NCBI GenBank assembly: GCA_001310715.1
Contig: BAXV01000016.1
Span: 1 to 63,226 of the forward strand
DNA: 63,226 bases
Origin: Pseudovibrio sp. JCM 19062
GTDB lineage: Bacteria > Pseudomonadota > Alphaproteobacteria > Rhizobiales > Stappiaceae
Direction: 5' to 3'
The translations under genes were made by a program, and so were the position numbers. Positions 52,296 through 60,837 of this stretch are shown piece after piece; the stretch's first letter is position 1; each line of letters opens with the position of its first letter. The notes under the pieces are model-generated. The model did no database searches and was not told the DNA's origin. It saw only the letters and a program-made list of their open reading frames with translations.

Positions 52296-52823
52296 ATGGG
52301 ATTTAATTTCAAAAAGAGTACGACTTTTCGTCTTGCACAGGCAGCAAAGGCGCAACGTGCGCGGTCGGGGGTTCACCTTTCGCTCATTGGATTGCATCCG
52401 GGGCAGGAAGCTGTTTTGAAGGTTTTGTTTGAGGCGGATGGCAAGACCATGAGCCAGCTGGCGCTGGCGCTTGGGGTGCAGCCGCCGACTGTCACAAAGA
52501 TGGTGACCCGCCTGACCGCACAGGGGCTTGTGTTCCGCCGAATTTCCGAAAGTGATGGCCGTCTGGCGCGGGTGTTTTTGACCGAGGAAGGTCGTGAGCG
52601 GATATTGCTGGTTGACCGTGCGTGGAAGCGTCTTGAGAAAGAAGCGTTGGCAGGCATGGAGGACAAGGACCGCAAAAAGCTGCGCCGATTGCTGCGTCAG
52701 GTGGAGAAAAACCTATCCGCCAGCTTTGAAGATGATCCGGACCTTGAAGATGAGCTGGAGACTGATGCAGACCCAGCTGATAAGCAGGCCGGGAAGGTGA
52801 GAGAGCTGGAAGCCGCGGATTAA
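52296..52823 (+). CDS. MarR-family transcriptional regulator
   Basis: The start is set at ATG 52296 (MGFNFKKSTTFRLAQAAKAQ); the longer frame to 52149 contains repeat-derived sequence and is unlikely. The winged helix-turn-helix is GKTMSQLALALGVQPPTVTK, then MVTRLTAQGLVFRRISESDG and RLARVFLTEEGRE, the conserved beta-wing DxR. The C-terminal tail is very acidic (FEDDPDLEDELETDADPADK). 175 residues, intact. No divergent target is adjacent. Confidence 0.9.
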   Translation: MGFNFKKSTTFRLAQAAKAQRARSGVHLSLIGLHPGQEAVLKVLFEADGKTMSQLALALGVQPPTVTKMVTRLTAQGLVFRRISESDGRLARVFLTEEGRERILLVDRAWKRLEKEALAGMEDKDRKKLRRLLRQVEKNLSASFEDDPDLEDELETDADPADKQAGKVRELEAAD

Positions 52824-53022
52824 TTTGTGTGTGTTGCTTCCTGCGTGCTGTGTGTGACGGCACTGCCAAATCAGACCAACGCCCTTCATGGGGGCAAGTG
52901 ATTGGCACTTGAGAATCCATGATGATTTCTCTTTGTTGACCGTGTGGTGTATTGCTATTTACTAATGTTGCTGTGCATAAGAAGATGAACTGGATCCGGC
53001 TGGATATGCGAGGACATCAGCA

Positions 53023-54071
53023 TTGAGCGGCACAGGCAAGCCATTGAGATTAGGCGATCTTGCTGAGAAACTGGGCGTTTCGACGGCTACGGTTTCTCTG
53101 GCCCTGCGGGACTCTCCGTTGATTGCCAAAGACACAAAAGCGCGGGTGAAAGCCTATGCGGAGGAAGTGGGTTATATCTATAACCGGTCCGCTGCCTCTT
53201 TGCGTACGTCTCAATCCAATATGATTGGTGTGGCAGTTCACGATATTCTCAACCCATACTTCGCCGAGGTGTTTCGCGGGCTGGAAGAAACGCTGGCGCT
53301 GCACAATAAGACGATTCTGATTTGTAATCACCGTGATATTCTTGACCGGCAGAAGCACTTTACCGATACGCTGCTTCAGCACCGCGTGGATGGGCTCATT
53401 CTTTGTGCTTCGGTTGGAACTACTGACAAGGACATCAACTCCATTGTGCGTCAGGGCGTGCCGGTGACGCTGGTTTGCCGGGATGTGGCCGGAGCGGATG
53501 CTCCGTGTGTGCGTGGAGATGATTTTCTTGGCTCCTACCGCATTACGAAACATCTGATCGAGCAAGGGCATACGCAAATTGCTATGGTTGGTGGTCGGCG
53601 TGAGAGTTCAGCAGGACGTGACAGAAACCGCGGGTGGCGATCTGCCTCGAGGATGCCGGGATCAATGCGGATGAGCAGTTCGATATTCCCGAGTTGATGA
53701 CGCAGGATGATGGCCGCACTGTTGCCCAGCAGATTGTGGAGGCAGAACCGAGGCCGACAGCCGTGGTGTGTTTCAACGATCTTGTGGCGCTGGGCGTGAT
53801 GAGCGCGGTGCGGAGGCTTGGTGTTGAGCCGGGGCCTGATCTGGCGATCGTGGGCTACGATGATACCGAGGGAACGGAAAATCGTACGCCTGCTTTGACC
53901 ACTGTGGACAATGGTGCCGGAACCATTGGTCTAAAGGCTGCAGAACTCATGCTTTCGCAGATGAAGGGCGAAAAGATCAGTAATGATCTGATGTTAATCG
54001 AGCCCAAGCTTCGTATACGTGAAAGTGCTCCACCACCGGGCGAGCGTCTGGTGTCTGTGGGTGGCCTGTGA
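53023..54071 (+). CDS. LacI-family transcriptional regulator (frameshift near 53624)
   Basis: Start TTG 53023 (MSGTGKPLRLGDLAEKLGVS). The DNA-binding headpiece is LGDLAEKLGVSTATVSLALR and the hinge helix is NRSAASLRTSQSNMIGV. The periplasmic-binding-like core has DILNPYFAEVFRGLEETLAL, HRVDGLILCAS and GQGHTQIAMVGG-like text (EQGHTQIAMVGG). After a one-base shift it resumes RVAICLEDAGINADEQFDIP, then VVCFNDLVALGVMSAVRRLG and PALTTVDNGAGTIGLKAAEL. About 350 residues, normal. It is likely to control sugar uptake or catabolism genes, but none is adjacent. Confidence 0.92.
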
Positions 54072-54202
54072 GTTAACCCTGAGTAAGGTTGTGTCGGTTG
54101 CGCAACTGACTTTTTGCATCATGAAACTGCCCGATTGAAACCCTATGTTTACTATGCCGCGCTTACATAAGCGGTGTGTTGTAGGGCGTTTGGGAGTTCG
54201 TC

Positions 54203-54302
54203 ATGGTCAATAATCGCAATGATGCCGAAGATCGTAAAGAATTGAAGATGTTTGGCTTTTTTTACGCTTGCCATGACTTGTATGGTTCTTCTCGTCGGTT
54301 AA
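54203..54302 (+). CDS. Candidate 32-residue single-span membrane protein (T-run frameshift)
   Basis: ATG 54203 follows TGGGAG. It reads MVNNRNDAEDRKELKMFGFF. A run of seven T then breaks the frame; with six T it continues TLAMTCMVLLVG and stops at the TAA at 54300-54302. The result is a charged N-terminal half and one hydrophobic helix, the layout of small subunits of membrane complexes. No family match is claimed. The same indel pattern in the confirmed genes makes this repair reasonable but not proven. Confidence 0.35.
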
Positions 54303-54884
54303 GCCTCTGAGCGACTCATCTGCTTTGATAGGGTGACATGCTTATAGCGGAGCGCTTCGGGCCCAAAAATCTAAATGCATTTTTAGTTGGTAATACTGGA
54401 GATGTCTAAGTCTCCGTTTACCAGTCATATGAAGTAAGGTCTGTCACCGTCATCCTGACTTGTCAGGTTTGAAGGTATCGCGACGTCCAGTAAGCTTGCT
54501 GTTGTGGTATCTTCCTGCTCTGCCGATGCCTTAGGATTGCAGGCCAGGTTCACAATCTACGCCATTTCCTCTTCCATCTTTTGTGGTTCTTTATTACGGG
54601 GAGGGCCGCTGACCTGAGAGAATGAAAAGGCTATTGGTTTGTGAAGCAAATCACTGCTAACGAGGTGCTTCGGTGACTTCATGTAAATAATAGCCAGTAT
54701 ATAATTTTATTTATCTTAGATTGTATATGTTCTCTACAAGTAAGTGATGTATTTGTTTTTGAGTTAAATGCATGAATAAATTGTGTTTTTAGAGGTGTTA
54801 TCTATTGCTTAATTTATTGTTAACCTTAGGTTAACTGGTTCGGCCCAGAATCTGTAGGAAAAACAGGTCCTGGAGGCAGTTCTC
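54303..54884. other. Gene-free stretch upstream of the Inh-like gene
   Basis: Nothing codes convincingly. It contains a degenerate palindromic repeat unit at 54447-54467. From about 54690 to 54840 it is strongly AT-rich, which fits a promoter region for the following gene. Confidence 0.4.
54447..54467. repeat. Degenerate copy of the tsaD-linked palindromic repeat
   Basis: CCGTCATCCTGACTTGTCAGG matches the right-hand unit at 1616-1640 (CGTCATCCCTGACTTGATCAGGG core) with two single-base losses. It retains a CTGAC/GTCAG-like stem. Confidence 0.45.
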
Positions 54885-55332
54885 ATGTATGGGATTTTGA
54901 AAAAAAATAGTAGTGGCTGTTGGTGCAGTCTTTGCGCTAGTAAGTCTTGCTGTCCTTTCCGGTCACGCCAGTGTTATTTCCGGTAATTGGTCCATTTCTG
55001 ACGTGTTGTCTTCCAAATCCTGCTCGGCTGAGCTGGGTTCTGAACCTGCCCCGAGCGGGTACGGCCACTCGTTTGAGGCCAAAAACTGTCATGGGCTTTA
55101 CGCTCCAATTTCTAAAGCAACTGCGTGGCAGTGGAACTTTGACGATGGTTTGTCTCTGCTGGATCCAGAAGGGCAGGTTGTGCTTCAGTTCGATATTGAT
55201 GAGCTGGACGGATTGACCTCGTTTGGTCCTTCCTCGCTTTTCCTCATTATGCAGCCAGTGCATGAAGATAGTAACGCAGTAGGTCTTTCCGAGCTGATCG
55301 AAAAAGCGATTGTGGTGACGGCGCAGCGTTAA
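54885..55332 (+). CDS. Secreted Inh/Omp19-type protease-inhibitor-like protein (frameshift near 54903)
   Basis: ATG 54885 has GGAGG upstream. A run of eight A just after the start holds one base too many; with seven, the signal peptide reads MYGILKKIVVAVGAVFALVS, then SLAVLSGHA. The mature domain SGNWSISDVLSSKSCSAELG, the second Cys in EAKNCHGLY, AWQWNFDDGLSLLDPEGQVV and LQFDID follow the eight-stranded-barrel pattern of the alkaline-proteinase inhibitor Inh family (two Cys, a mid-domain W, LLDxEG). About 148 residues. It may protect the periplasm from a secreted metalloprotease; no such RTX protease gene is in the window. Confidence 0.7.
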
Positions 55333-55729
55333 AAGCGCCTTCAGACATGCTTCATGTGTTGTGGGTGTCCAGCACGACACCCATGCAGCCCGATAGAGGC
55401 TGACGGTCGCCTTTGAGTTGGCGGCGTGGTCCGTGGTCTCCTTTCCTTTCCGCAATATTCTCCGTTTTACTTTAGCAGTGCGCCAGTTGGTTTCAGCGCT
55501 GTGTCCGATTTCGTCTGGCTTGTGCGCTGTGGCGGAAAACTGGCCTGTGATCACTGCTGAGCGGTGTTCTTCAATCCTTGCCGGGGGACTGAATTCGTGG
55601 GGGACAGAAGGAAGGATATTCGCTAATAGGTGGGCAGGGTCTTTTGCTGGCAGTGCAACTGTCTATATTGAGGGCACGAGAATAATGTGCCAGCTGCTTG
55701 CAAGGGCACACCCATCCAAGGAGACGTAA
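55333..55729. other. Gene-free stretch upstream of the CobW-type GTPase gene
   Basis: 397 bases. A plus-strand frame (55418-55729) ends exactly before the next ATG but shows no family likeness and no ribosome-binding sequence. I could not find a Zur-type or cobalamin riboswitch sequence here. Confidence 0.4.
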
Positions 55730-56829
55730 ATGTCCGAGGCTGCTGAGAGCCGTATTCCTGTTACCGTGCTGACCGGATATCTGGGCGCAGGTAAAACCAC
55801 CTTGCTGAACCGTATTTTGAGCGAAAACCATGGCACCCGCTATGCTGTGATTGTCAATGAATTCGGTGAAATTGGTATTGATAACGACCTTCTCGTTGAG
55901 TCCGACGAGGAAGTCTATGAAATGAACAACGGCTGCATTTGCTGTACCGTGCGTGGTGACCTGATCCGCACCGTTGAGAACCTGATGAAGCGCAAAGGTG
56001 CGTTTGACGCGATCATCGTGGAAACAACGGGTGTGGCTGATCCGGCTCCTGTGGCGCAGACATTCTTTATGGATGATGATGTGCGCAATGCGGCCAAGCT
56101 GGATGCGGTTGTTGCGGTTGTTGATGCGCGCCATGTGCAGCAGCGTTTGAAAGACACAAAGGAAGCGGAAGACCAGATTGCGTTTTCCGATGTGATTTTG
56201 CTGAACAAGACCGACCTTGTTTCTGCTGAAGAGCTGACTGGTGTTGAGGCTGCGATCCGTAAGATCAACCCTTATGCAAAGATCCATCACACCGAGCGTT
56301 GCCAGATCGAGATTGCGGACGTTTTGGACCGTGGTGCTTTTGAGCTGGACCGTATTCTTGATCTGGACCCGGAGTTCCTGAAAAAGGCAGAACACGCCCA
56401 CGACCATGAGTGTGGGCCTGATTGTGATCACGACCATGATCATCACCACCACCATGCACATGACCATGCGCATGAGCACGGCCATCCTGACCACGAATGT
56501 GGACCGGATTGCGATCATGAACATGAGGATCCGCATTCTGTGAAGTCGTTCTCCTTCACCGCTGGTGATCTGGAGCCAAAGGTCTTCTTTGACTGGATCA
56601 ATCAGGTAACCCAGATTCAGGGTCCGAACATCTTGCGCATGAAGGGTATTCTGGCGTTTAAGGATGACCCGCAGCGTTATGTGGTACAGGGCATTCACAT
56701 GATTGTGGAAGGCAACCACCAGCGAGACTGGAGAGACGATGAGAAACGTGAAAGCCGCATTGTCTTCATCGGTCGTGAGTTGGACGGTGCTGCACTGAAA
56801 CTGCGTTTGAAGCTTGTATTGCGGAGTAA
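55730..56829 (+). CDS. CobW/COG0523 G3E GTPase with His-rich metal-binding insert (frameshift near 56800)
   Basis: Metal-chaperone GTPase. Walker A is LTGYLGAGKTTLLNRILSEN. The COG0523 metal-transfer motif is GCICC, in NNGCICCTVRGDL near residue 68. The guanine-specificity motif is LNKTDL. Between the two domains is a long insert of His, Asp and paired Cys (HDHECGPDCDHDHDHH and a second ECGPDC copy), a clear metal-binding region. The C-terminal CobW_C domain includes FSFTAGDLEPKVFFDWIN. A shift near 56800 is followed by AFEACIAE at the TAA at 56827-56829. 366 residues. Zinc or cobalt handling is likely; which metal is not decidable. Confidence 0.93.
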
Positions 56830-56835
56830 GTTCTG

Positions 56836-57812
56836 GTGCCTGTAACTGCTCCTCTTGATATTGATGGCTTTGTCATCTCCGCACACTTCCTTGGTGATGT
56901 TGCGGCCTTTGCCAGTGGTGAAGGGTCTGTGTTTTTTTGCCGGTGGGCCGGAAACACAAACGCCGGTTCACAAAAACGGATTGCTCTGCGCCACGCCCTC
57001 TCTGGATGGCAAGTCTTTGATCACAGGCGGCGGCGATGGCCGTATCTGCAAGGTCAATGCTGATGGCAGTGTTGAAGAGCTTGCTGAACAGCCGCGCAAA
57101 TGGATCGACATTATCGCTGCGGGGCCGCAAGATAGTGTGGCCTATGCCTCTGGCCGTACCGCGTGGGTTCGCCTGAAGAGCGGCGAGATCAAAGAATTTC
57201 AGCTGCCGCGTGCGTTTTCTGGTTTGGCGTTTGCTCCCAAGGGTATGCGACTGGCGGCATCCCGCTATGATGGGGTGACGCTGTTTTGGGTAAATGCGGC
57301 GGGTGATCCGCAGGAGCTGAGCTGGAAAGGCGCGCATAGCCTGATCAGCTATTCTCCTGATGGGAAGTACCTTGTGACCTCCATGCAGGAGAACGCTCTG
57401 CACGGTTGGCGTCTGGCTGATAGTCAGGATATGCGCATGACCGGGTATCCGGGTAAGGTGAAGTCGGTGAGCTGGTCTGCCAAGGGCAAGTATCTGGCAA
57501 CATCTGGCGCTCAGGCTGCGATCCTCTGCCGTTCATGGGCAAGAGTGGCCCTATGGGGCAGGCGCCTTTGGAACTTGGTGTGCGTGGTGATAGCATGGTG
57601 ACCACTGTTTGCTGCCATCCGCAGGAAGATATGCTGGCAATTGGCTATCAGGACGGCATGGTGATGGCCGTTCGTTTCCATGACAATGCCGAGGTTCTGC
57701 TGCGTCGTCCGGGGACTGGTCCTATTTCTGCCCTTGCCTGGGACAAGAAGGGGAGCCGTCTTGCATTTGGTACGGAAGAAGCGCTGCCGGAGTGATTACT
57801 CTGGTGGATTAA
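56836..57812 (+). CDS. WD40-repeat protein paired with the CobW GTPase (three frameshifts)
   Basis: Start GTG 56836, seven bases after the GTPase stop. The protein begins MPVTAPLDIDGFVISAHFLG, then breaks in a T-run near 56938 and resumes GGPETQTPVHKNGLLCATPS. Repeats end in motifs such as DGKSLITGGGDGRICKVNAD, AFAPKGMRLAASRYDGVTLF, SYSPDGKYLVTSMQENALHG and SWSAKGKYLATSGAQAAILC, about seven blades in all. Further shifts lie near 57528 and 57786, and it ends AGVITLVD at 57810-57812. About 325 residues, a single beta-propeller with no enzyme domain. Tight coupling suggests that it works with the GTPase, perhaps as a scaffold or target. Confidence 0.87.
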
Positions 57813-57830
57813 TTTAAGGGGGAGGTTGCG

Positions 57831-58355
57831 ATGAATTTTGCAAGGGTTCTGACGCTGGGCGTTGCACTTGTGAGTGGAACTGCGACCTCTCAGCTTCCGG
57901 AGTTTGCTCAGCAGTACCGACAGCGCATGGGCGGTGCCATTGATGCACTTGAGGCGGTGAAAGCTGACTTCGTGGCGGATGCAGCTGCGACCAACAGGAG
58001 CGCTTCCGCCGCATTGGATCACATGGCGCAGAATGCTGACGACTTCGTGCAGCTGCGCGGGGAAAGCATTGAACGGTCGCTGGCGCGTCTTGAGGCGTTG
58101 CGAGCGCAGCAAGTGGCAATGGCGGATGCTGCTGCGTTTGAGCGGGTCTGGATCTTTGTAAAAGAGCCGGATGTCCAGCTTTCCAAGGCGACCTGGGATG
58201 ATTTTGAGCCAGCTGTGCCTGTGACTGCTGAAGGTGGTGTGCTGGCTGGGCTTGGTTTTGCCGCAGGGCTTTTTGCTTTGCGGATGATAGGCCTTGCGGC
58301 ACCTGTGAGGCGGCGGCGGAAGCGTCCGTCCAAGGTCATACCTGATGCACGTTGA
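57831..58355 (+). CDS. DUF2937-family membrane protein
   Basis: 174 residues, intact. The N-terminus MNFARVLTLGVALVSGTATS and the following LPEFAQQYRQRMGGAIDALE are the family's hallmark (a helix then PEFxQQYxQRLGGAxxEL). A central helical coiled region leads to a second helix, GGVLAGLGFAAGLFALRMIG, and a very basic tail (APVRRRRKRPSK). Function is unknown; the two-helix layout suggests a periplasmic helical loop between membrane anchors. It starts 18 bases after the WD40 gene with GGGGGAGG, so it is probably in the same operon. Confidence 0.85.
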   Translation: MNFARVLTLGVALVSGTATSQLPEFAQQYRQRMGGAIDALEAVKADFVADAAATNRSASAALDHMAQNADDFVQLRGESIERSLARLEALRAQQVAMADAAAFERVWIFVKEPDVQLSKATWDDFEPAVPVTAEGGVLAGLGFAAGLFALRMIGLAAPVRRRRKRPSKVIPDAR

Positions 58356-58476
58356 TGGCGACCATTTAAAGCAGCTTGCTGCTTAGTCAGGTTTGCTGCG
58401 CTACTTTCGTCTTTGTTTTTGCGTATCTCCGGAACTCGTAGGCACTTTTCGAGATCCGCTGTTAGAGGTTTGACCG

Positions 58477-59418
58477 ATGGATTCCATCACACGAATTAGA
58501 TGTTTTTTGCAGGTGGTTGAGAGCGGTGGCTTTTCGGCAGCGGCGCGGGATATGGGACGCTCCAAAGCGCTGATTTCCAAGTATGTGAGCGAGTTGGAAG
58601 ATGAGCTGGGAGTGCGGTTGCTGAACCGGACGACCCGGCAGATTTCGCTGACGCAGGTTGGGGAAGCTTATTTCCGTGAAGCGGGTGAGCTGTTGCAGCG
58701 GTTTGACGACCTGAAGGATGCCGTGCAGCAGGATCACCGGGAAGTGCGTGGCCGGTTGCGGCTCAGTGCACCGCGCTCGTTCTCAGAAGCGACGCTCAGC
58801 AAGGTGCTTGCTTCGTTCCTGCAAAACCATCCACGGGTTGAGCTGGATATCGAGATGGAAGATCGCTTCGTTGATATTGTCGAGGAGGGGTATGATGTTG
58901 CCATTCGTGTGGCCGAGCTTGAAGATTCCAGTCTGATTGCACGCAAAATCCGTGATGTGCGGGTGATTATTTGTGCGTCCCCTGCGTACTGGGAAGCGCA
59001 TGGCATGCCTGAAAGGCCTAGTGAACTGGCCCATATGCCCTGCATCGTTGACACCAACTACAAGCACAAAACCAACTGGATGTTTCTGGAAAACGGTGAG
59101 CGGTCTTCTGTATCCGTCAAAGGTCCGATGCAGGTGAACAGTGCCAAGACCGCTGTGGCTGCTGCTTCGGCTGGGCTTGGCGTTGTGCGACTGCCGATCT
59201 TTTATGTGCTGGATGAGTTGATGGACGGGACGCTGGTTCCGGCGCTGGAAGAGTTTGAAGTGCCAGGGCCTGCGATGTATGCGGTCTACCCGCATCGCAG
59301 GCACCTTTCGGCGAAGGTTCGGGCTTTTGTCGACTACATGGTCGACTGGCATAAGAAGCTGGAGCAGCAGGGTGACTGCCCCAATATGCTTAAAGGGCCG
59401 GAGCCGAAGACCACTTAG
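58477..59418 (+). CDS. LysR-family transcriptional regulator
   Basis: 313 residues, intact. DNA-binding domain: MDSITRIRCFLQVVESGGFS, then AAARDMGRSKALISKYVSEL and LGVRLLNRTTRQISLTQVGE. The effector domain (GRLRLSAPRSFSEATLSKVL, DVAIRVAELEDSSLIARKI) is of the AaeR/DmlR-like subgroup. No divergent gene is next to it, so its target is not evident; the DUF2937 gene ends 121 bases upstream. Its stop overlaps the start of the intergenic repeat. Confidence 0.93.
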   Translation: MDSITRIRCFLQVVESGGFSAAARDMGRSKALISKYVSELEDELGVRLLNRTTRQISLTQVGEAYFREAGELLQRFDDLKDAVQQDHREVRGRLRLSAPRSFSEATLSKVLASFLQNHPRVELDIEMEDRFVDIVEEGYDVAIRVAELEDSSLIARKIRDVRVIICASPAYWEAHGMPERPSELAHMPCIVDTNYKHKTNWMFLENGERSSVSVKGPMQVNSAKTAVAAASAGLGVVRLPIFYVLDELMDGTLVPALEEFEVPGPAMYAVYPHRRHLSAKVRAFVDYMVDWHKKLEQQGDCPNMLKGPEPKTT

Positions 59419-59520
59419 AGCATGTCGCGTTCATATGAATTCCCGCAGTAAGCTCTAAGCGTTTATTGTCACGCGTATTCCTCTCCGAAAACCGGACCCA
59501 CTTTTTGGGAATACGCTCTA
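59415..59520. repeat. Intergenic palindromic repeat element filling the gap between convergent genes
   Basis: The element runs from the stop codon of the lysR gene to the stop codon of the dehydrogenase gene. It contains TTAGAGC (59415-59421) with GCTCTAA (59452-59458), and CGTATTCC with GGAATACG around CTCCGAAAACCGGACCCACT. It belongs to the class of short repeats of Hyphomicrobiales ending in CACTTTTT-GGGAATACGCTCTAG. A partial second copy is at 52211-52245. It may also end transcription from both sides. Confidence 0.7.
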
Positions 59521-60606
59521 GGCTGAATAGTGCTGGTGTTGAAAGCGCTCTTCAGCCAATTCATCTGCGATGAGGTTGGTTGGGCGGTTCTCGGCAGCAG
59601 CTCTTTCAAAAATCTGGGTCAGCGTGTCGCCAATGGCGAGGGTTTTCTGGCGCACGACACTGTCTGATATGCCCGGCTCTCCCAAAGCGACGGAGATCAC
59701 GCCGCCTGCGTTGATGGCATAATCGGGCGCGTAAAGGATGCCCCGTTTCATGAGAGAAGTACCGTCTTCCGGTGTTTCCAGCTGGTTGTTTGCAGCACCA
59801 GCCACAATTGCCACTTTCAGCTGCGGAATTGTCTCGGCGTTGAGACCTCCACCCAGTGCACATGGTGCAAAGATGTCGGCTTTGACCAGATGGGCTTCAT
59901 CCGGAGACACGCTTGCGGCACCGAGCTCTTCGACGGCGCGGGTAACAGCCGGATCGTAGATGTCTGAGACGATGAGGTTTGCACCGGCTTCATGGAGCTG
60001 GCGGGCGACGTCGTACCCCACATGGCCCAAGCCTTTCAGAGATACGGTGAGGCCATTGAGGTCATCTGAGCCGAACTTGTGCTTGGCTGCGGCTTTGATG
60101 CCGACGAAGGTTCCCAGTGCTGTGTATGGAGATGGATCGCCAAAGCCTGTTGCTTCCGTTCCACGAGCGTACTGGGTTTCGCTGCCAATGATTTCCATAT
60201 CATCAGAGCTGATGCCCACGTCTTCTGCGGTGATGTAGTTGCCTGCCAGACGATTGATGTGTCGGCCAAACGCTTTGAGAAGCTCAGGGGTCTTATCTGT
60301 GCGCGGGTTTGCGATGATGACTGACTTTCCTCCTCCCAAAGCAAGGTCAGCCAATGCGTTTTTGTAGGTCATGCCTTTTGAAAGGCGGAGCACGTCTGTG
60401 AGTGCTTCATTTGCGCTTGCATAATTCCACATGCGACATCCGCCGAGGCTCGGACCGCGATTGGTATTATGAACCGCGATAATCGCTTTCAGGCCCGTTT
60501 CGTTGTCTGTTGCAAAAACAATTTGCTCGTGACCAGCGAATTCTGGATGATCCAATGGGGTCATGTAGGTATCTATCGTTATTTTGTTATGCAATGGCAC
60601 GTTCAT
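59518..60606 (-). CDS. Leucine/valine-type amino acid dehydrogenase (Glu/Leu/Phe/Val family)
   Basis: NAD-dependent oxidative deamination of a branched-chain or aromatic amino acid. 362 residues, intact, start ATG 60606 behind GGGAGG. The N-terminal domain has HEQIVFATDNETGLKAIIAV, GPSLGGCRMW and LSKGMTYKNALADLALGGGK (catalytic Lys). The C-terminal Rossmann domain has SLKGLGHVGYDVARQLHEAG. PCALGGGLNAETIP and AGAANNQL are typical of leucine dehydrogenase. Substrate choice between Leu, Val and Phe cannot be made from this sequence alone. Convergent with the LysR gene. Confidence 0.92.
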   Translation of the reverse strand: MNVPLHNKITIDTYMTPLDHPEFAGHEQIVFATDNETGLKAIIAVHNTNRGPSLGGCRMWNYASANEALTDVLRLSKGMTYKNALADLALGGGKSVIIANPRTDKTPELLKAFGRHINRLAGNYITAEDVGISSDDMEIIGSETQYARGTEATGFGDPSPYTALGTFVGIKAAAKHKFGSDDLNGLTVSLKGLGHVGYDVARQLHEAGANLIVSDIYDPAVTRAVEELGAASVSPDEAHLVKADIFAPCALGGGLNAETIPQLKVAIVAGAANNQLETPEDGTSLMKRGILYAPDYAINAGGVISVALGEPGISDSVVRQKTLAIGDTLTQIFERAAAENRPTNLIADELAEERFQHQHYSA

Positions 60607-60837
60607 TCAGCCTCCCAAACGAAATTGAACAAGAAGCGTTGCAGGGATTTTGGTTTATTCCCAATGCAATATCAGGTTTATTTCGTAGGTACAGGCCATC
60701 TTATTCGGAATAATTATCCGAGTGTTTCTGAATTTCGGAAAAAAACGTATCTTGCGATCCTAAAAAAAACGGGTCTTGAATTCGCCGTTCTTTTATTACA
60801 CTTGTTTCGTCGAATTCTCGCATATTGTTAAGGTGCC

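Noticed and set aside
55418..55729. A 103-residue frame ending one base before the CobW-type start
   Set aside because: No ribosome-binding sequence, no family likeness and a composition typical of chance frames; the exact abutment is likely coincidence.
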